DNA of 42,792 nucleotides from Gammaproteobacteria bacterium. Its GTDB lineage: Bacteria; Pseudomonadota; Gammaproteobacteria; Burkholderiales; Gallionellaceae. The stretch covers positions 1 through 42,792 of the forward strand of contig JAHJNJ010000025.1 of the NCBI GenBank assembly GCA_018820925.1. The letters run 5' to 3'. The position numbers and the translations under genes were made by a program. The notes beneath the pieces are model-generated. The model was given only the letters and a program-made list of their open reading frames with translations, ran no database searches and was not told where the DNA came from. Shown piece after piece: positions 25,042-33,516 of this stretch. Within the stretch, counting starts at the first letter, position 1; each line of letters opens with the position of its first letter.

Positions 25042-25916
25042 GGATTCCTCCCGATTTCATCGCGCAGTCTGTCTGCGTCTTTGATAGGGATATCGAGTGA
25101 TCTGGCCACTTGCCTGTTGACCGACACTTCGAATTCTTTCGGGTACTGATTGGGTGGCAACCTCCCGGTTTCTGAAAACTGCCGAATTGCAGCAGCAGCC
25201 TGGGAGGCAACCTGGTCCGGGGTGCTGTAGATCGCGCACAGCGCACCCGCTCTGACATAGGCCCGCGAGATGCCAACCAGCGGAATCTGCTTGCGATACG
25301 ATGTCAACAGGATATTGCGTATCGTTGCGGCGTTGTACACACCTGTATCGGGCAGCACAAAGAGCACTTCGCTTTCGCTCAAAACACTTTCCAGCGCATC
25401 GTTCAACGATTGCGCCCCGCCAACGCTGATATCGTGTAAACGTACCTTCTTGTCTGCCAGCAAGCGCCTGACGTTCGGAAGTTCCGGGGGAGGTATCGAG
25501 TAAAGTATCCCGACATCGCTGGTAGAAGGCAAAGCCGCCAACAAAAACGCAATTTGCCGTTCCATCGGCTGATCAAGGAAAATTGCGGAACGCGGAAGCG
25601 TGCGCTGGACTGAACCATGCGGCAACTTGTCATATCCGGCCTTGGGGACAAGCACGCTCAATACCGGAAGATCACTGGAAGCCAGCTCATCTGCGGCTTT
25701 CATCCCGACTGCGATGTACAGATCGGAGTCGGATAATATCTGGTCGACGTTGACAGTATTCAGTGCAAACCTGGCAACCGGCATTTTGACGCGCAGCAAG
25801 TCACTGAATTCCTGGTATGCACCCCCCTCTTCACTCAACACCACCGTCACGCGCAACGGCTCTGCCTGCAGTGGCGATATGCATAAGAACAGGAAAACCA
25901 ACACCACGGACAACAT
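25038..25916 (-). CDS. Periplasmic ABC-type substrate-binding-like protein (COG2984-like)
   Basis: 292 residues from ATG 25914-25916. The reading frame extends back to 26060, but that would overlap the receptor gene, and a signal peptide begins at this Met (MLSVVLVFLFLCISPLQA). No good Shine-Dalgarno is visible. The mature part shows a type-I periplasmic-binding-like fold: ALNTVNVDQILSDSDLYIAVG, then VGILYSIPPPELPNVRRLLA, then IPLVGISRAYVRAGALCAIY. This pattern resembles the COG2984 ABC-transporter binding proteins. No permease or ATPase gene is near, and the stop overlaps the start of the hybrid kinase. A ligand-presenting role for the kinase sensor is therefore more likely than transport (inference). 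The ligand is unknown. Confidence 0.8.
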   Translation of the reverse strand: MLSVVLVFLFLCISPLQAEPLRVTVVLSEEGGAYQEFSDLLRVKMPVARFALNTVNVDQILSDSDLYIAVGMKAADELASSDLPVLSVLVPKAGYDKLPHGSVQRTLPRSAIFLDQPMERQIAFLLAALPSTSDVGILYSIPPPELPNVRRLLADKKVRLHDISVGGAQSLNDALESVLSESEVLFVLPDTGVYNAATIRNILLTSYRKQIPLVGISRAYVRAGALCAIYSTPDQVASQAAAAIRQFSETGRLPPNQYPKEFEVSVNRQVARSLDIPIKDADRLRDEIGRNP

Positions 25917-25959
25917 CCGTATGGAGTAGAGTGAAACCGGACGGGGAGGATATGTCCGT

Positions 25960-28023
25960 CTAGAAATAAATGGTCGCAGTAAAATATGTCCGCCGTTTGA
26001 ACAAGAGATTAACCCGCTGCGGTACAGTGCCATATGCCGTATAGTTATCCTGGAACGCATTTTGCACTACAACTGCCATCTCCCCTCCTCCTGCTTTTTC
26101 TTTTTTTCCGAACACACTTGCGATGCGTAAATCCACCCTGCGCATCTGTGACTCCGGTGGATAACCGGAAGAAACATCGTTGATCCTGATCGGGCTTCTT
26201 AAATAGTAACCCATGCTGAACTGCAGCGTTTCAGATAGTTGCTGATCCAGCAAAAGGCTGCCGCTGTTTTCAGGGACCGACTGACTGCACAGGTTCAAGT
26301 AATCTGTTTGATAGGTTTGTGCAAGCGCCGGACCGATGACCGGATTAAAATATTGTGTCGGATAGGAACTGAACGCACAACTGGCTTGTTGATGGGAATA
26401 GTTCACCGTGAGTTTGCCATCCGCCCAGTGATAACTCGCCGAGATATCCAGGCCTTTGAAAGTGGCATCAAACAAGTTTTTGAAACTGTTGGTTTGCGGC
26501 AGCGTACCGGTGACATACCCATCCAGCATGATGATATCTCGCACCTTATCATAGTAGATGCGACTATCAATACTAAGGTTCCCGTACTGTCCTACGTAAC
26601 CGATCTCCCTGGAGAGAATCTTTTCCGGCCTGAGTTCCTCGGCTGGCGGTATGTTCGCGTTGAGCCAATATGCTCCATATGCAGTATTCAGGTACATCTC
26701 CGCCATCACCGGGTTACGCGTGGCCGATGAAACAGAAGCGCGCAGCGTGTGCCGTGGAAGCACGTGGTAATTTATTGCGATTCTGGGCGAGGTATTCCTG
26801 TGTCCCGCCCCGTCGTCTTCATACATGGCCCCCGCATTCACCAGCGTTGACCCCGTAACACGCCATTCGTCATGCGCAAAGAGTCGCGACTGATGCAACG
26901 ATTTTGGTGATATGAACAACAGGGCCTGATCCATATAGTCATGGCGCACCCCGCCACCCCACACAACACGGTTATGCGTACCCAGTTGGGTCGTGTTCTG
27001 AAGTTCAAATTCCTGGCGCTGGCTTTTAGCCAAATCCTGCGTGAAGCCCGGCTCAACGGGGAGGGTTGTAGATCTGCATAGCATCACGTTTATACATTTG
27101 TATGGATCAACGTAATCGCGGTTGATCCGATAGTAAGTCAGCTTGCTTTCATTGCCGTCAGACCAAGTATGCAGCCAGCTCAGTTGCTGAAAGTCATTAT
27201 GGGTCTGTACATCCCTGAATGCCTCTTCACCTCGACCGGCAGTTCCCTGACCATACACACCATGATTCAACCCCAGTTGAAACTCAATACTATCGTCAAT
27301 ATGCGGGCGGTAGGTTGTGCGAATATTGAACAGATGATTTTTGCTGGTATCGTTCAATTGTTGCGGATTGTCACCGCCATCCGCACGGTAGCCGAAGGAA
27401 AAACGGTAATCGACATCTTCCCCTGCCTTGCCAATATGCGCAGAAAGATCAGCGATACCCATCTCCCCCCTGTTTGCCGTAACAGACCCTGCTTTCACAC
27501 TGCCCGCATCACGGGTAATGATATTGATAACACCATAAAAGGAGTTGGTGCCGTGCGATGCCGCAGCAGGCCCGCGTACCACTTCAATGCGCTCTATATC
27601 GGAGATCAACAAGGGCAAATCCAGCCAATCGACCCCGCCAAAAGGGGGAAGATAAACGCTACGGCCGTCAACCAGCACCTGCATCCGCCGCGAGTACTGG
27701 TCTGAAACACCATTCAGGGAAACAATCGGTGTGTTCGACCCGGCGTTCCCCACATACATTCCGGGAACCAGACGGAACAGGTCGGCAATCGTCCGGAAAC
27801 CGGATGCCTTGATCATTTGGCGATCGATCACCGTCATGGCGTTGGGGGCTTCGGACAATGGTTGCATCAGGCGCGAAGCGCTCAGGACGATCGGGAGGTC
27901 TTGCAGGTAAGCTTGTTCGGAAGTAGGGAATGTTTCAGCGAATACTTCGTTCGAGTCGAGAATCATAACGCCATACATCAGCGCGAGAATACATCCCCTC
28001 AAATACGCAGAGCTGTGACGCAT
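25960..28023 (-). CDS. TonB-dependent outer membrane receptor
   Basis: 687 residues from ATG 28021-28023, with GAGGTG close upstream; the frame is open back into tRNA-His, which is rejected. A signal peptide ends near FAETFP. The plug domain holds AMTVIDRQMIKASGFRTIAD, LVPGMYVGN, VLVDGRSVY and IERIEVVRGPAAASHGTNSF. The beta-barrel ends in the terminal Phe expected for outer membrane proteins (FTATIYF). The substrate is not evident; CirA/BtuB-like siderophore or cobalamin receptors share the plug motifs. It heads an operon with a periplasmic binding protein and a hybrid histidine kinase. By eye the gene is lower in GC than the housekeeping genes around it and lies immediately past a tRNA-His gene, compatible with horizontal gain. 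Confidence 0.93.
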   Translation of the reverse strand: MRHSSAYLRGCILALMYGVMILDSNEVFAETFPTSEQAYLQDLPIVLSASRLMQPLSEAPNAMTVIDRQMIKASGFRTIADLFRLVPGMYVGNAGSNTPIVSLNGVSDQYSRRMQVLVDGRSVYLPPFGGVDWLDLPLLISDIERIEVVRGPAAASHGTNSFYGVINIITRDAGSVKAGSVTANRGEMGIADLSAHIGKAGEDVDYRFSFGYRADGGDNPQQLNDTSKNHLFNIRTTYRPHIDDSIEFQLGLNHGVYGQGTAGRGEEAFRDVQTHNDFQQLSWLHTWSDGNESKLTYYRINRDYVDPYKCINVMLCRSTTLPVEPGFTQDLAKSQRQEFELQNTTQLGTHNRVVWGGGVRHDYMDQALLFISPKSLHQSRLFAHDEWRVTGSTLVNAGAMYEDDGAGHRNTSPRIAINYHVLPRHTLRASVSSATRNPVMAEMYLNTAYGAYWLNANIPPAEELRPEKILSREIGYVGQYGNLSIDSRIYYDKVRDIIMLDGYVTGTLPQTNSFKNLFDATFKGLDISASYHWADGKLTVNYSHQQASCAFSSYPTQYFNPVIGPALAQTYQTDYLNLCSQSVPENSGSLLLDQQLSETLQFSMGYYLRSPIRINDVSSGYPPESQMRRVDLRIASVFGKKEKAGGGEMAVVVQNAFQDNYTAYGTVPQRVNLLFKRRTYFTATIYF

Positions 28024-28068
28024 GACACCTCGCACAAGCTGATTGGAATTTCTTGTTATTGCAGTAAA

Positions 28069-28144
28069 TGGGGTGGCTGATGGGGCTCGAACCCACGACA
28101 ACTGGAATCACAATCCAGGGCTCTACCAACTGAGCTACAGCCAC
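28069..28144 (-). tRNA. tRNA-His (anticodon GTG)
   Basis: 76 nt including an encoded CCA. The acceptor is GTGGCTG/CAGCCAC with discriminator C, and a G precedes it at 28145 as the expected G-1. The anticodon arm is CTGGA-TTGTGAT-TCCAG. Last of three tRNAs on this strand, 45 bp upstream of the TonB receptor start. Confidence 0.97.
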
Positions 28145-28165
28145 CGTTGAACTTTCAAGTTTGTT

Positions 28166-28242
28166 TGGCGTGCCCGACAGGAATCGAACCTGTAACCCCC
28201 AGCTTAGAAGGCTGGTGCTCTATCCGGTTGAGCTACGGGCAC
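28166..28242 (-). tRNA. tRNA-Arg (anticodon TCT)
   Basis: 77 nt including an encoded CCA. The acceptor is GTGCCCG/CGGGCAC with discriminator G. The anticodon arm is CCAGC-CTTCTAA-GCTGG, so TCT reads AGA/AGG. Middle gene of a Pro-Arg-His cluster. Confidence 0.97.
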
Positions 28243-28282
28243 AATTCTTTCGGTAATCCAACAAACACATGCTACTTGAACC

Positions 28283-28359
28283 TGGTCGGGGTGGAGAGAT
28301 TCGAACTCCCGACATCCTGGTCCCAAACCAGGCGCGCTACCAGGCTACGCTACACCCCG
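28283..28359 (-). tRNA. tRNA-Pro (anticodon TGG)
   Basis: 77 nt including an encoded CCA. The acceptor is CGGGGTG/CACCCCG with discriminator A. The anticodon arm is CCTGG-TTTGGGA-CCAGG, so TGG reads CCN. First of the three-tRNA cluster, 40 bp after the pgsA stop. Confidence 0.97.
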
Positions 28360-28399
28360 AGAGCGCGGCATTATACAGGCAGAGCGCCAAAAATCAATT

Positions 28400-28975
28400 T
28401 TACTCGAGTGTTTTTTTCCTGATCTGCGGCATCGCCAGCATCAGGTAATACACCATCGACCACAATGTCAGCACGGCCGCCAGATAAATCAGCAAAGTGC
28501 CCCACCACAACGTCGACATACCGAACAGCGGCTCCTGATACAGCAGGAATAATATGGCGAGCATCTGGAACACGGTCTTGAGTTTGCCCAGCATGGAAAC
28601 CGCCACGCTTTTGCTGTCGCCCAACTGTGCCATCCACTCGCGCAAGGCGGAAATGGTGATTTCGCGGCCGATAATGATAAAGGCGATGATGACATCGACC
28701 AGACCCAGTTTGACCAGCACAATCAATGCTGCCGCCACCATCAGCTTGTCCGCCACCGGGTCGAGAAAGGCGCCGAAGGCAGATCCCTGATTCAGGACGC
28801 GCGCCAGGTAACCGTCCAGCCAGTCGCTGACTGCCGCCAGCCAGAAGATAAAGGTACTGATCCAATGTTTCTGATGCAGGCTGAGCGTTTCGTCGGAGAC
28901 ATAAAATACCGCAACGAACACGGGAATCATCAGTATCCTGAACCAGGTCAGTAAATTCGGTATGTTGAGCGGCAT
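28400..28975 (-). CDS. pgsA: CDP-diacylglycerol-glycerol-3-phosphate 3-phosphatidyltransferase
   Basis: 191 residues from ATG 28973-28975; an in-frame TTG two codons earlier is possible. It makes phosphatidylglycerol phosphate, the committed step to acidic phospholipids. The CDP-alcohol phosphotransferase motif D-x2-D-G-x2-A-R-x8-G-x3-D-x3-D is complete in DWLDGYLARVLNQGSAFGAF followed by LDPVADK. N-terminal IPNLLTWFRILMIPVFVAVF and later hydrophobic helices place it in the inner membrane. It lies 45 bp downstream of uvrC on the same strand, the uvrC-pgsA pairing often seen in proteobacteria, and a tRNA cluster follows. Confidence 0.95.
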   Translation of the reverse strand: MPLNIPNLLTWFRILMIPVFVAVFYVSDETLSLHQKHWISTFIFWLAAVSDWLDGYLARVLNQGSAFGAFLDPVADKLMVAAALIVLVKLGLVDVIIAFIIIGREITISALREWMAQLGDSKSVAVSMLGKLKTVFQMLAILFLLYQEPLFGMSTLWWGTLLIYLAAVLTLWSMVYYLMLAMPQIRKKTLE

Positions 28976-29020
28976 CGTCAATGTAAGTGCTGGTAAATTT
29001 TTTCAGCAACAAATATAAAA

Positions 29021-30865
29021 TTAATGAAGTTGCTGGTAGATCTTCTCCGCGAGTGCCGGGCTGATGCCTTCCACGCGCTCCAATTCTTCTACGCTGGCCT
29101 GCTGTACCCCCTTCAAACCGCCGAAGTGGGTCAGTAAATTGCGCCGCCGTTTTTCGCCCACCCCTTCGATATCTTCCAGCGACGAAGCGGTGCGCGCTTT
29201 GCCGCGCCGGGCACGGTGGCCGCTGATGGCGAAGCGATGCGCTTCATCGCGAACTTGCTGGATCAGATGCAGGGCAGGACTATCCGGCGGCAATTGTAAC
29301 GGCTTTTCCGCATCGGGTTGTAACAATTGCTCCATACCCGGCTTGCGTTCCACGCCTTTGGCGACGCCGACCAGCGCAATATCGGAAAGCCCGAATTCTG
29401 TCATCACCTCTACCGCCATACCCAACTGCCCGGCACCCCCATCGATCAGAATCAAGTCCGGGCGCTTGCCTTCGCCGGTCTGCAGCTTCTGGTAGCGCCG
29501 TTGCAAGGCCTGTTTCATCGCCGCATAATCGTCACCCGGCGTAATCCCGCTCCCTTCGTCTTCGCTCAGGACAGGGATGTTGTAGCGCCGGTATTCCTGC
29601 GGGCGAATCGCCAGATCGTCGTACACCACGCAGGACGCCACGGTCGCCTCGCCCATGGTATGGCTGATGTCGAAACATTCGATGCGCTTCAGATCGGGTA
29701 ATGACAGCGCTGCACGTAGCGCGTCCAGACGCAGCGCCTGCCCGGCTTGCAATCCGGCCTGGCGGCGCAATGCCAACAACGCGTTGGCCTGAGCCATCTC
29801 CAGCCATTGCCGCCGCTCGCCCGTCACCGCATGGCGTATCTGCACCTTATGTCCGGCTTGCTCGCTCAGCAATGCTTCCAGCGCCTCGTCGGCAATCTCG
29901 TCGCTGGTGATAATCAGCGGCGGCACGCTGCTTTCCAGATAATGCTGCGCCAGGAATGCTTCCAGCACTTCAGACCTGTCCTGTCCCTGCACATTCTGCG
30001 GAAAAAACTGCTTGTCGCCCAAGTGGCGCCCACCGCGCACGAGCGCAAAGTTCAGGCACAACGCCCCCTCCGCCTCGACCACGGCAATGATGTCGGCATC
30101 GGTGTCGCGCCCGCTTTCCACGAATTGTTTTTCCTGCACGGTATGCAATGCCTGCAACTGGTCGCGCAACGCGGCGGCATGTTCGTACTGCAGGGCTTCC
30201 GCCGCCCGCTCCATCGCGCTGCGCAGCCGTTTCTCCACTTCATCGAATTTGCCCTGCAACAACAGTCCGGCATTGCGCACATCGGTGGCGTAATCCTCCG
30301 GACTGATGAGGCCGACGCAGGGCGCGCTGCAACGGTGGATCTGGTGCAGCAGACAGGGGCGGGTACGGTTGTTGAATACGCCCTCTTCGCAGGTGCGCAG
30401 CTTGAACACTTTCTGCAGCAGGTTGATACTTTCTTTCGCCGCCTGCGCGTTGGGGTACGGGCCGAAGTATTGGTGGCGCTTGTCGGTCGCCCCGCGATAA
30501 TAGGTCAGGCGCGGCGACGGGCTGCCGGTGAGCACGATGTAGGGATAGGACTTGTCGTCGCGGAACAGGATGTTGTAGCGCGGCTTGAGCGACTTGATGA
30601 GGTTGTTTTCCAGCAGCAGCGCTTCCGCCTCGGAGCGCGTCACCGTGACCTCGATGCGCGCAATGTGCGACACCATGAGGCGGATGCGCGGCGACAGGTT
30701 GCTCTGCTGGAAATATGAACTTACGCGCTTCTTGAGCTGGTTGGCCTTGCCCACGTATAACACCTGCCCCGCCTCGTCCAGCATGCGATACACGCCAGGC
30801 TGCAGGGGCAGCGAGGCGAGAAATTCTTTAGGATCGAAGTCTGTGGTGTTCAAGGATGGATTCAA
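29021..30865 (-). CDS. uvrC: Excinuclease ABC subunit C
   Basis: 614 residues from a TTG start (30863-30865); the second in-frame TTG at 30853 is an alternative. No ATG exists before the conserved GIY-YIG domain ([21 protein letters not shown], split: VYRMLDEAG). A UvrB-binding UVR motif lies near residue 210, the RNase H-like 5' nuclease domain ([32 protein letters not shown]) follows, and a helix-hairpin-helix pair forms the C-terminus ([19 protein letters not shown]). UvrC makes both incisions in nucleotide excision repair. It overlaps the upstream uracil-glycosylase gene by 38 bp. Between YRRYNI and SGITPGDD eight extra residues (PVLSEDEG) are coded by a 24-bp repeat also found in recJ. 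Confidence 0.95.
   Translation of the reverse strand: MNPSLNTTDFDPKEFLASLPLQPGVYRMLDEAGQVLYVGKANQLKKRVSSYFQQSNLSPRIRLMVSHIARIEVTVTRSEAEALLLENNLIKSLKPRYNILFRDDKSYPYIVLTGSPSPRLTYYRGATDKRHQYFGPYPNAQAAKESINLLQKVFKLRTCEEGVFNNRTRPCLLHQIHRCSAPCVGLISPEDYATDVRNAGLLLQGKFDEVEKRLRSAMERAAEALQYEHAAALRDQLQALHTVQEKQFVESGRDTDADIIAVVEAEGALCLNFALVRGGRHLGDKQFFPQNVQGQDRSEVLEAFLAQHYLESSVPPLIITSDEIADEALEALLSEQAGHKVQIRHAVTGERRQWLEMAQANALLALRRQAGLQAGQALRLDALRAALSLPDLKRIECFDISHTMGEATVASCVVYDDLAIRPQEYRRYNIPVLSEDEGSGITPGDDYAAMKQALQRRYQKLQTGEGKRPDLILIDGGAGQLGMAVEVMTEFGLSDIALVGVAKGVERKPGMEQLLQPDAEKPLQLPPDSPALHLIQQVRDEAHRFAISGHRARRGKARTASSLEDIEGVGEKRRRNLLTHFGGLKGVQQASVEELERVEGISPALAEKIYQQLH
29552..29575. repeat. 24-bp dispersed repeat inserted in uvrC (copy 2)
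   Basis: The plus strand reads CCCTTCGTCTT followed by CGCTCAGGACAGG, identical to the recJ copy at 21 of 24 positions. The insertion adds exactly eight codons (PVLSEDEG on the uvrC strand) at a point where E. coli UvrC has YNI directly followed by TGITPGDDY. It is translated from the opposite strand to that used in recJ. Confidence 0.75.
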
Positions 30866-31478
30866 AGACCTGGTGGAACATCGTTTCAGTCAAACGTCTG
30901 GTCTGGGTATTGTAGCGACTGCAATGGTAGCTGTCATACAGCTTCAGGCCGTTTGCCAGTTCGTGCCGCGCGTTATGGGCAAACTTGAAGTCCTTCGGCT
31001 TATGGTTGCTGGCACGCAACACCGCTTCATGGGCGATGGTCCCCAGCGCCATGACGGCCGCCCCTGGCGGTAACACAGCCAGTTCCTGTACAAGAAAGCC
31101 GTTGCATTGTTTGATCTCCGCCGGTTCCGGCTTATTTTGCGGCGGCAGGCAGCGCACCGCGTTGGTGATGCGACAACCGTTTAGCGATAACGCGGCATTA
31201 GCTTGTTTGTCGGCACCCAACGGCTCGGCGGCAGTTGCCAGACCATACTTGTGCAAGGTCGAATACAGCAGATCGCCCGCATAGTCGCCGGTAAAAGGCC
31301 GTCCGGTACGATTGGCGCCATGCATGCCGGGTGCGAGTCCCACGATCAGCAGCGACGTCCCCGCTTCACCAAAAGAAGGAACGGGTTGGGCAAAATAACC
31401 CGGTTGCGCCGCCCTCACCTCGTCCAGAAAGGAGGCAAGACGCGGACACAAACGGCAATCAGTCGAAAACTCTTTCAT
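30828..31478 (-). CDS. Uracil-DNA glycosylase, family 4/5-like (UDGb type) with Fe-S cluster
   Basis: 216 residues. Motif A is [19 protein letters not shown] (residues about 47-65), the form typical of family 5 (UDGb), with no acidic or Asn catalytic residue at the usual place. The C-terminal motif B is [15 protein letters not shown]. Cys8, Cys11, Cys110 and Cys125 have the C-x2-C...C-x14-C spacing of the 4Fe-4S cluster in families 4 and 5. It should remove uracil, and perhaps hypoxanthine, from DNA. It overlaps uvrC by 38 bp, so base and nucleotide excision repair genes are translated in tandem from one mRNA. M1 is the likely start. Confidence 0.9.
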   Translation of the reverse strand: MKEFSTDCRLCPRLASFLDEVRAAQPGYFAQPVPSFGEAGTSLLIVGLAPGMHGANRTGRPFTGDYAGDLLYSTLHKYGLATAAEPLGADKQANAALSLNGCRITNAVRCLPPQNKPEPAEIKQCNGFLVQELAVLPPGAAVMALGTIAHEAVLRASNHKPKDFKFAHNARHELANGLKLYDSYHCSRYNTQTRRLTETMFHQVFESILEHHRLRS

Positions 31479-31484
31479 CTTTAC

Positions 31485-32132
31485 TCAATACCCGGTTGGT
31501 GAAAAATGCATGAAATCCTTTTGCCGCCCCTCGATCTCCCCGCCCCATTTGAAGCCGGCCTGTTTGAACGCTTTTACGGTCGGGCCGTCCGGTTGGAGAC
31601 TGAATGGATCGTCTCCCGGACGCCACGGGCCCGCACGCAACAATTTGCAGCGCGGCCCGAATTGCACACAATTGCCGTACAACCCGTTGTGCGCGGTGTT
31701 GATATCGATGGCGATCCCGAACGAATGATTGCTGAATCCCCTTCGATTGCCCTGCGCATCGATATCTCCCCGTGTGCGTCCGACACGATAGCCGATGACT
31801 GAATTGATTTCTTCGCCCTGACCAATAAGCTGCAACAGCGTGTCGCGAACCAGCGATGCGTACCGCTTGCATACCGAAAACTCCGGCAATCCCTCCAGCC
31901 TGATCGCCTGCTGATCCTCGGCACAAACACTGCAACCGCTTGGTACGTCCAATTCTTCAGGCAGGAGATTCGAAGTATCCTTGATAACGGTTGTGTGTTG
32001 TACCGCCCGCTGTTGGGCTACGTTCCAGCGCCAATCCTGATAATGACAACTTTGGGCCATCACTGCATTGCTTGCCATCAGCAAAACCACGAGTAGCGCC
32101 CGCCGCAAGTTGTCACAAGCACCAGATAACAT
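31485..32132 (-). CDS. M15-type D-alanyl-D-alanine carboxypeptidase-like protein
   Basis: 215 residues with an N-terminal signal peptide (RRALLVVLLMASNAVMA). The zinc-peptidase signature is FSNHSFGIAIDINTAHNG (S-x-H-x4-A-x-D) with a second His in KDFMHFSPTGY at the C-terminus, as in M15 (VanY/endolysin-like) peptidases. Cys residues in the mature part (SCHYQD, SGCSVCAED, GNCVQFGPRCK) could form disulfides. It is probably periplasmic and trims peptidoglycan cross-links or stem peptides. The gene ends 6 bp before the uracil-glycosylase gene on the same strand. Substrate preference cannot be read from sequence. Confidence 0.8.
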   Translation of the reverse strand: MLSGACDNLRRALLVVLLMASNAVMAQSCHYQDWRWNVAQQRAVQHTTVIKDTSNLLPEELDVPSGCSVCAEDQQAIRLEGLPEFSVCKRYASLVRDTLLQLIGQGEEINSVIGYRVGRTRGDIDAQGNRRGFSNHSFGIAIDINTAHNGLYGNCVQFGPRCKLLRAGPWRPGDDPFSLQPDGPTVKAFKQAGFKWGGEIEGRQKDFMHFSPTGY

Positions 32133-32171
32133 GTGTGTAATGGACAGTGATCAAATTTCTCCCTCACCCCG

Positions 32172-33470
32172 CTACTGCGCGGTGATAACGAATACCGGAT
32201 TTGTACCTGCCGCAACTGTTGCCGCTGTTGTATTGGCCGTGAGTGCACCACCGCTGACAATCGAATATTGCGAGATGGTGTGGCCGCCATAGTTGGCCAC
32301 ATAAACATACTGTCCCGATTGATCGACCGTGACCGCGCGCGGATTGGTGCCCGCAGCAACCGTTGCCGGGACCAACGCAGCCAGCCCGCCGTCTGTGCCG
32401 ATGGTGTATTGCGAAATACTGTTGCTCCCTGCATTCGCCGCGTAAACGAATTGTCCCGAAGGGTCGACGGTGACGGCATAGGGTGCAGTACCGGAAGACA
32501 CTGTCGCCGTCGCCAGTTCGCTCAGAACGCCGTCGGAGCCGATGGCATACTGGGAGATCCGGTTGCTGCCCGAGTTCGCGACATAGACATAGTTGCCGGA
32601 AGGGTCGACGGTGATTGAATAAGGGGCCGTGCCCGCAGCAACCGTCGCGGCGCTCATCGGAGTCAACTCGCCACCGCTACCGATGTTGTATTGCGAAATA
32701 TCACCGCTCCCCGCATTCGCCACATAGGCGTACTTGCCCGATGGGTCGACAGCAACAGAGTACGGATTCGTGCCCGCATTGGCGGTCGCCGCAGCCATCG
32801 GTGTCAACTCGCCACCCGCACCGACAGTGTACTGGGAAATATTGTTACTGCCCGCGTTCACCACATAGAGGTACCTGCCATTTTTTGGATCAATGCAGAT
32901 AGCGCGCGGATTCGCGCCCGCAACAACCGTCGCGGTGGACATCGCCGTTAACACGCCGTCAGTCGCAATAGTGTATTGCGAGACATCGTTGCTGCCTGAA
33001 TTCGCCACATAGGCATACTTGACCGAAGGGGAAACGGCGATCGCATATGGGGTCGTACCCGCGGCTACCGTCGCGGTTGTCATCGGTGTCAAGGCACCAC
33101 CCGTCCCAACAGAATATTGAGAGACATTGTTGCTGCCGGCATTCACCACATAGGCATAGCGCGGCAAGGTGGTGTTGGTGCAACTGACGACCACGCTGCT
33201 GATGTCGCTTGTTACCGTGCCGCTCCCTGCCGAAACGGTGCAGATCTGGCCGATTGGCTGGGTGAGGACGGTGACTTTGTAGGCGCTGCCAGCGGTGTAT
33301 TGGGTGGCAAAAGTAAATGCCCCGTTTGCCGAGACACTCAGGTTGGCGCTGCCGTTATTCTGCAATACCACCGTGCCGGCAAGCCCGGTTATCGTGCCGC
33401 CTACGGAGAAGGTATTGCCGCCGCATGCGGCAAGCAACAGAACTGTCCAAAACATGGTGCTTTTCAGCAT
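32172..33470 (-). CDS. Seven-repeat beta-propeller lipoprotein (lactonase-like fold)
   Basis: 432 residues from ATG 33468-33470; the open frame to 33506 starts with TTG and would spoil the signal peptide. The signal is MLKSTMFWTVLLLAAC with lipobox L-A-A-C. Residues about 18-100 form a carboxypeptidase-like/Ig-like domain (GGTITGLAGTVVLQNNG). Exactly seven repeats of about 47 residues follow, each Y-x-Y-V-x-N-x-G-S-N-x-I-S-Q-Y, then GGxLTPMxxATVAAGT, then P-x-x-V-x-V-D-P-S-G. Seven units fit one complete seven-bladed propeller related to 6-phosphogluconolactonase-like/YVTN proteins. It is probably anchored in the outer membrane. It lies 46 bp downstream of the MacB-type permease on the same strand. 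The function is unknown; it could bind an exported product or another surface partner. Confidence 0.85.
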   Translation of the reverse strand: MLKSTMFWTVLLLAACGGNTFSVGGTITGLAGTVVLQNNGSANLSVSANGAFTFATQYTAGSAYKVTVLTQPIGQICTVSAGSGTVTSDISSVVVSCTNTTLPRYAYVVNAGSNNVSQYSVGTGGALTPMTTATVAAGTTPYAIAVSPSVKYAYVANSGSNDVSQYTIATDGVLTAMSTATVVAGANPRAICIDPKNGRYLYVVNAGSNNISQYTVGAGGELTPMAAATANAGTNPYSVAVDPSGKYAYVANAGSGDISQYNIGSGGELTPMSAATVAAGTAPYSITVDPSGNYVYVANSGSNRISQYAIGSDGVLSELATATVSSGTAPYAVTVDPSGQFVYAANAGSNSISQYTIGTDGGLAALVPATVAAGTNPRAVTVDQSGQYVYVANYGGHTISQYSIVSGGALTANTTAATVAAGTNPVFVITAQ

Positions 33471-33516
33471 TTTGTTAATATCAGGATGCAATTTGTTTTT
33501 CCCCAAATTTCAGATG

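Noticed and set aside
28023-28101. Upstream extension of the TonB receptor to 28101
   Set aside because: It would run into the tRNA-His gene and place a non-hydrophobic segment before the signal peptide.
32172-33200. Beta-propeller repeats read as tandem DNA repeats or recent duplications
   Set aside because: The seven units are divergent at the DNA level and match the fold requirement of a seven-bladed propeller, so they are ordinary domain repeats.
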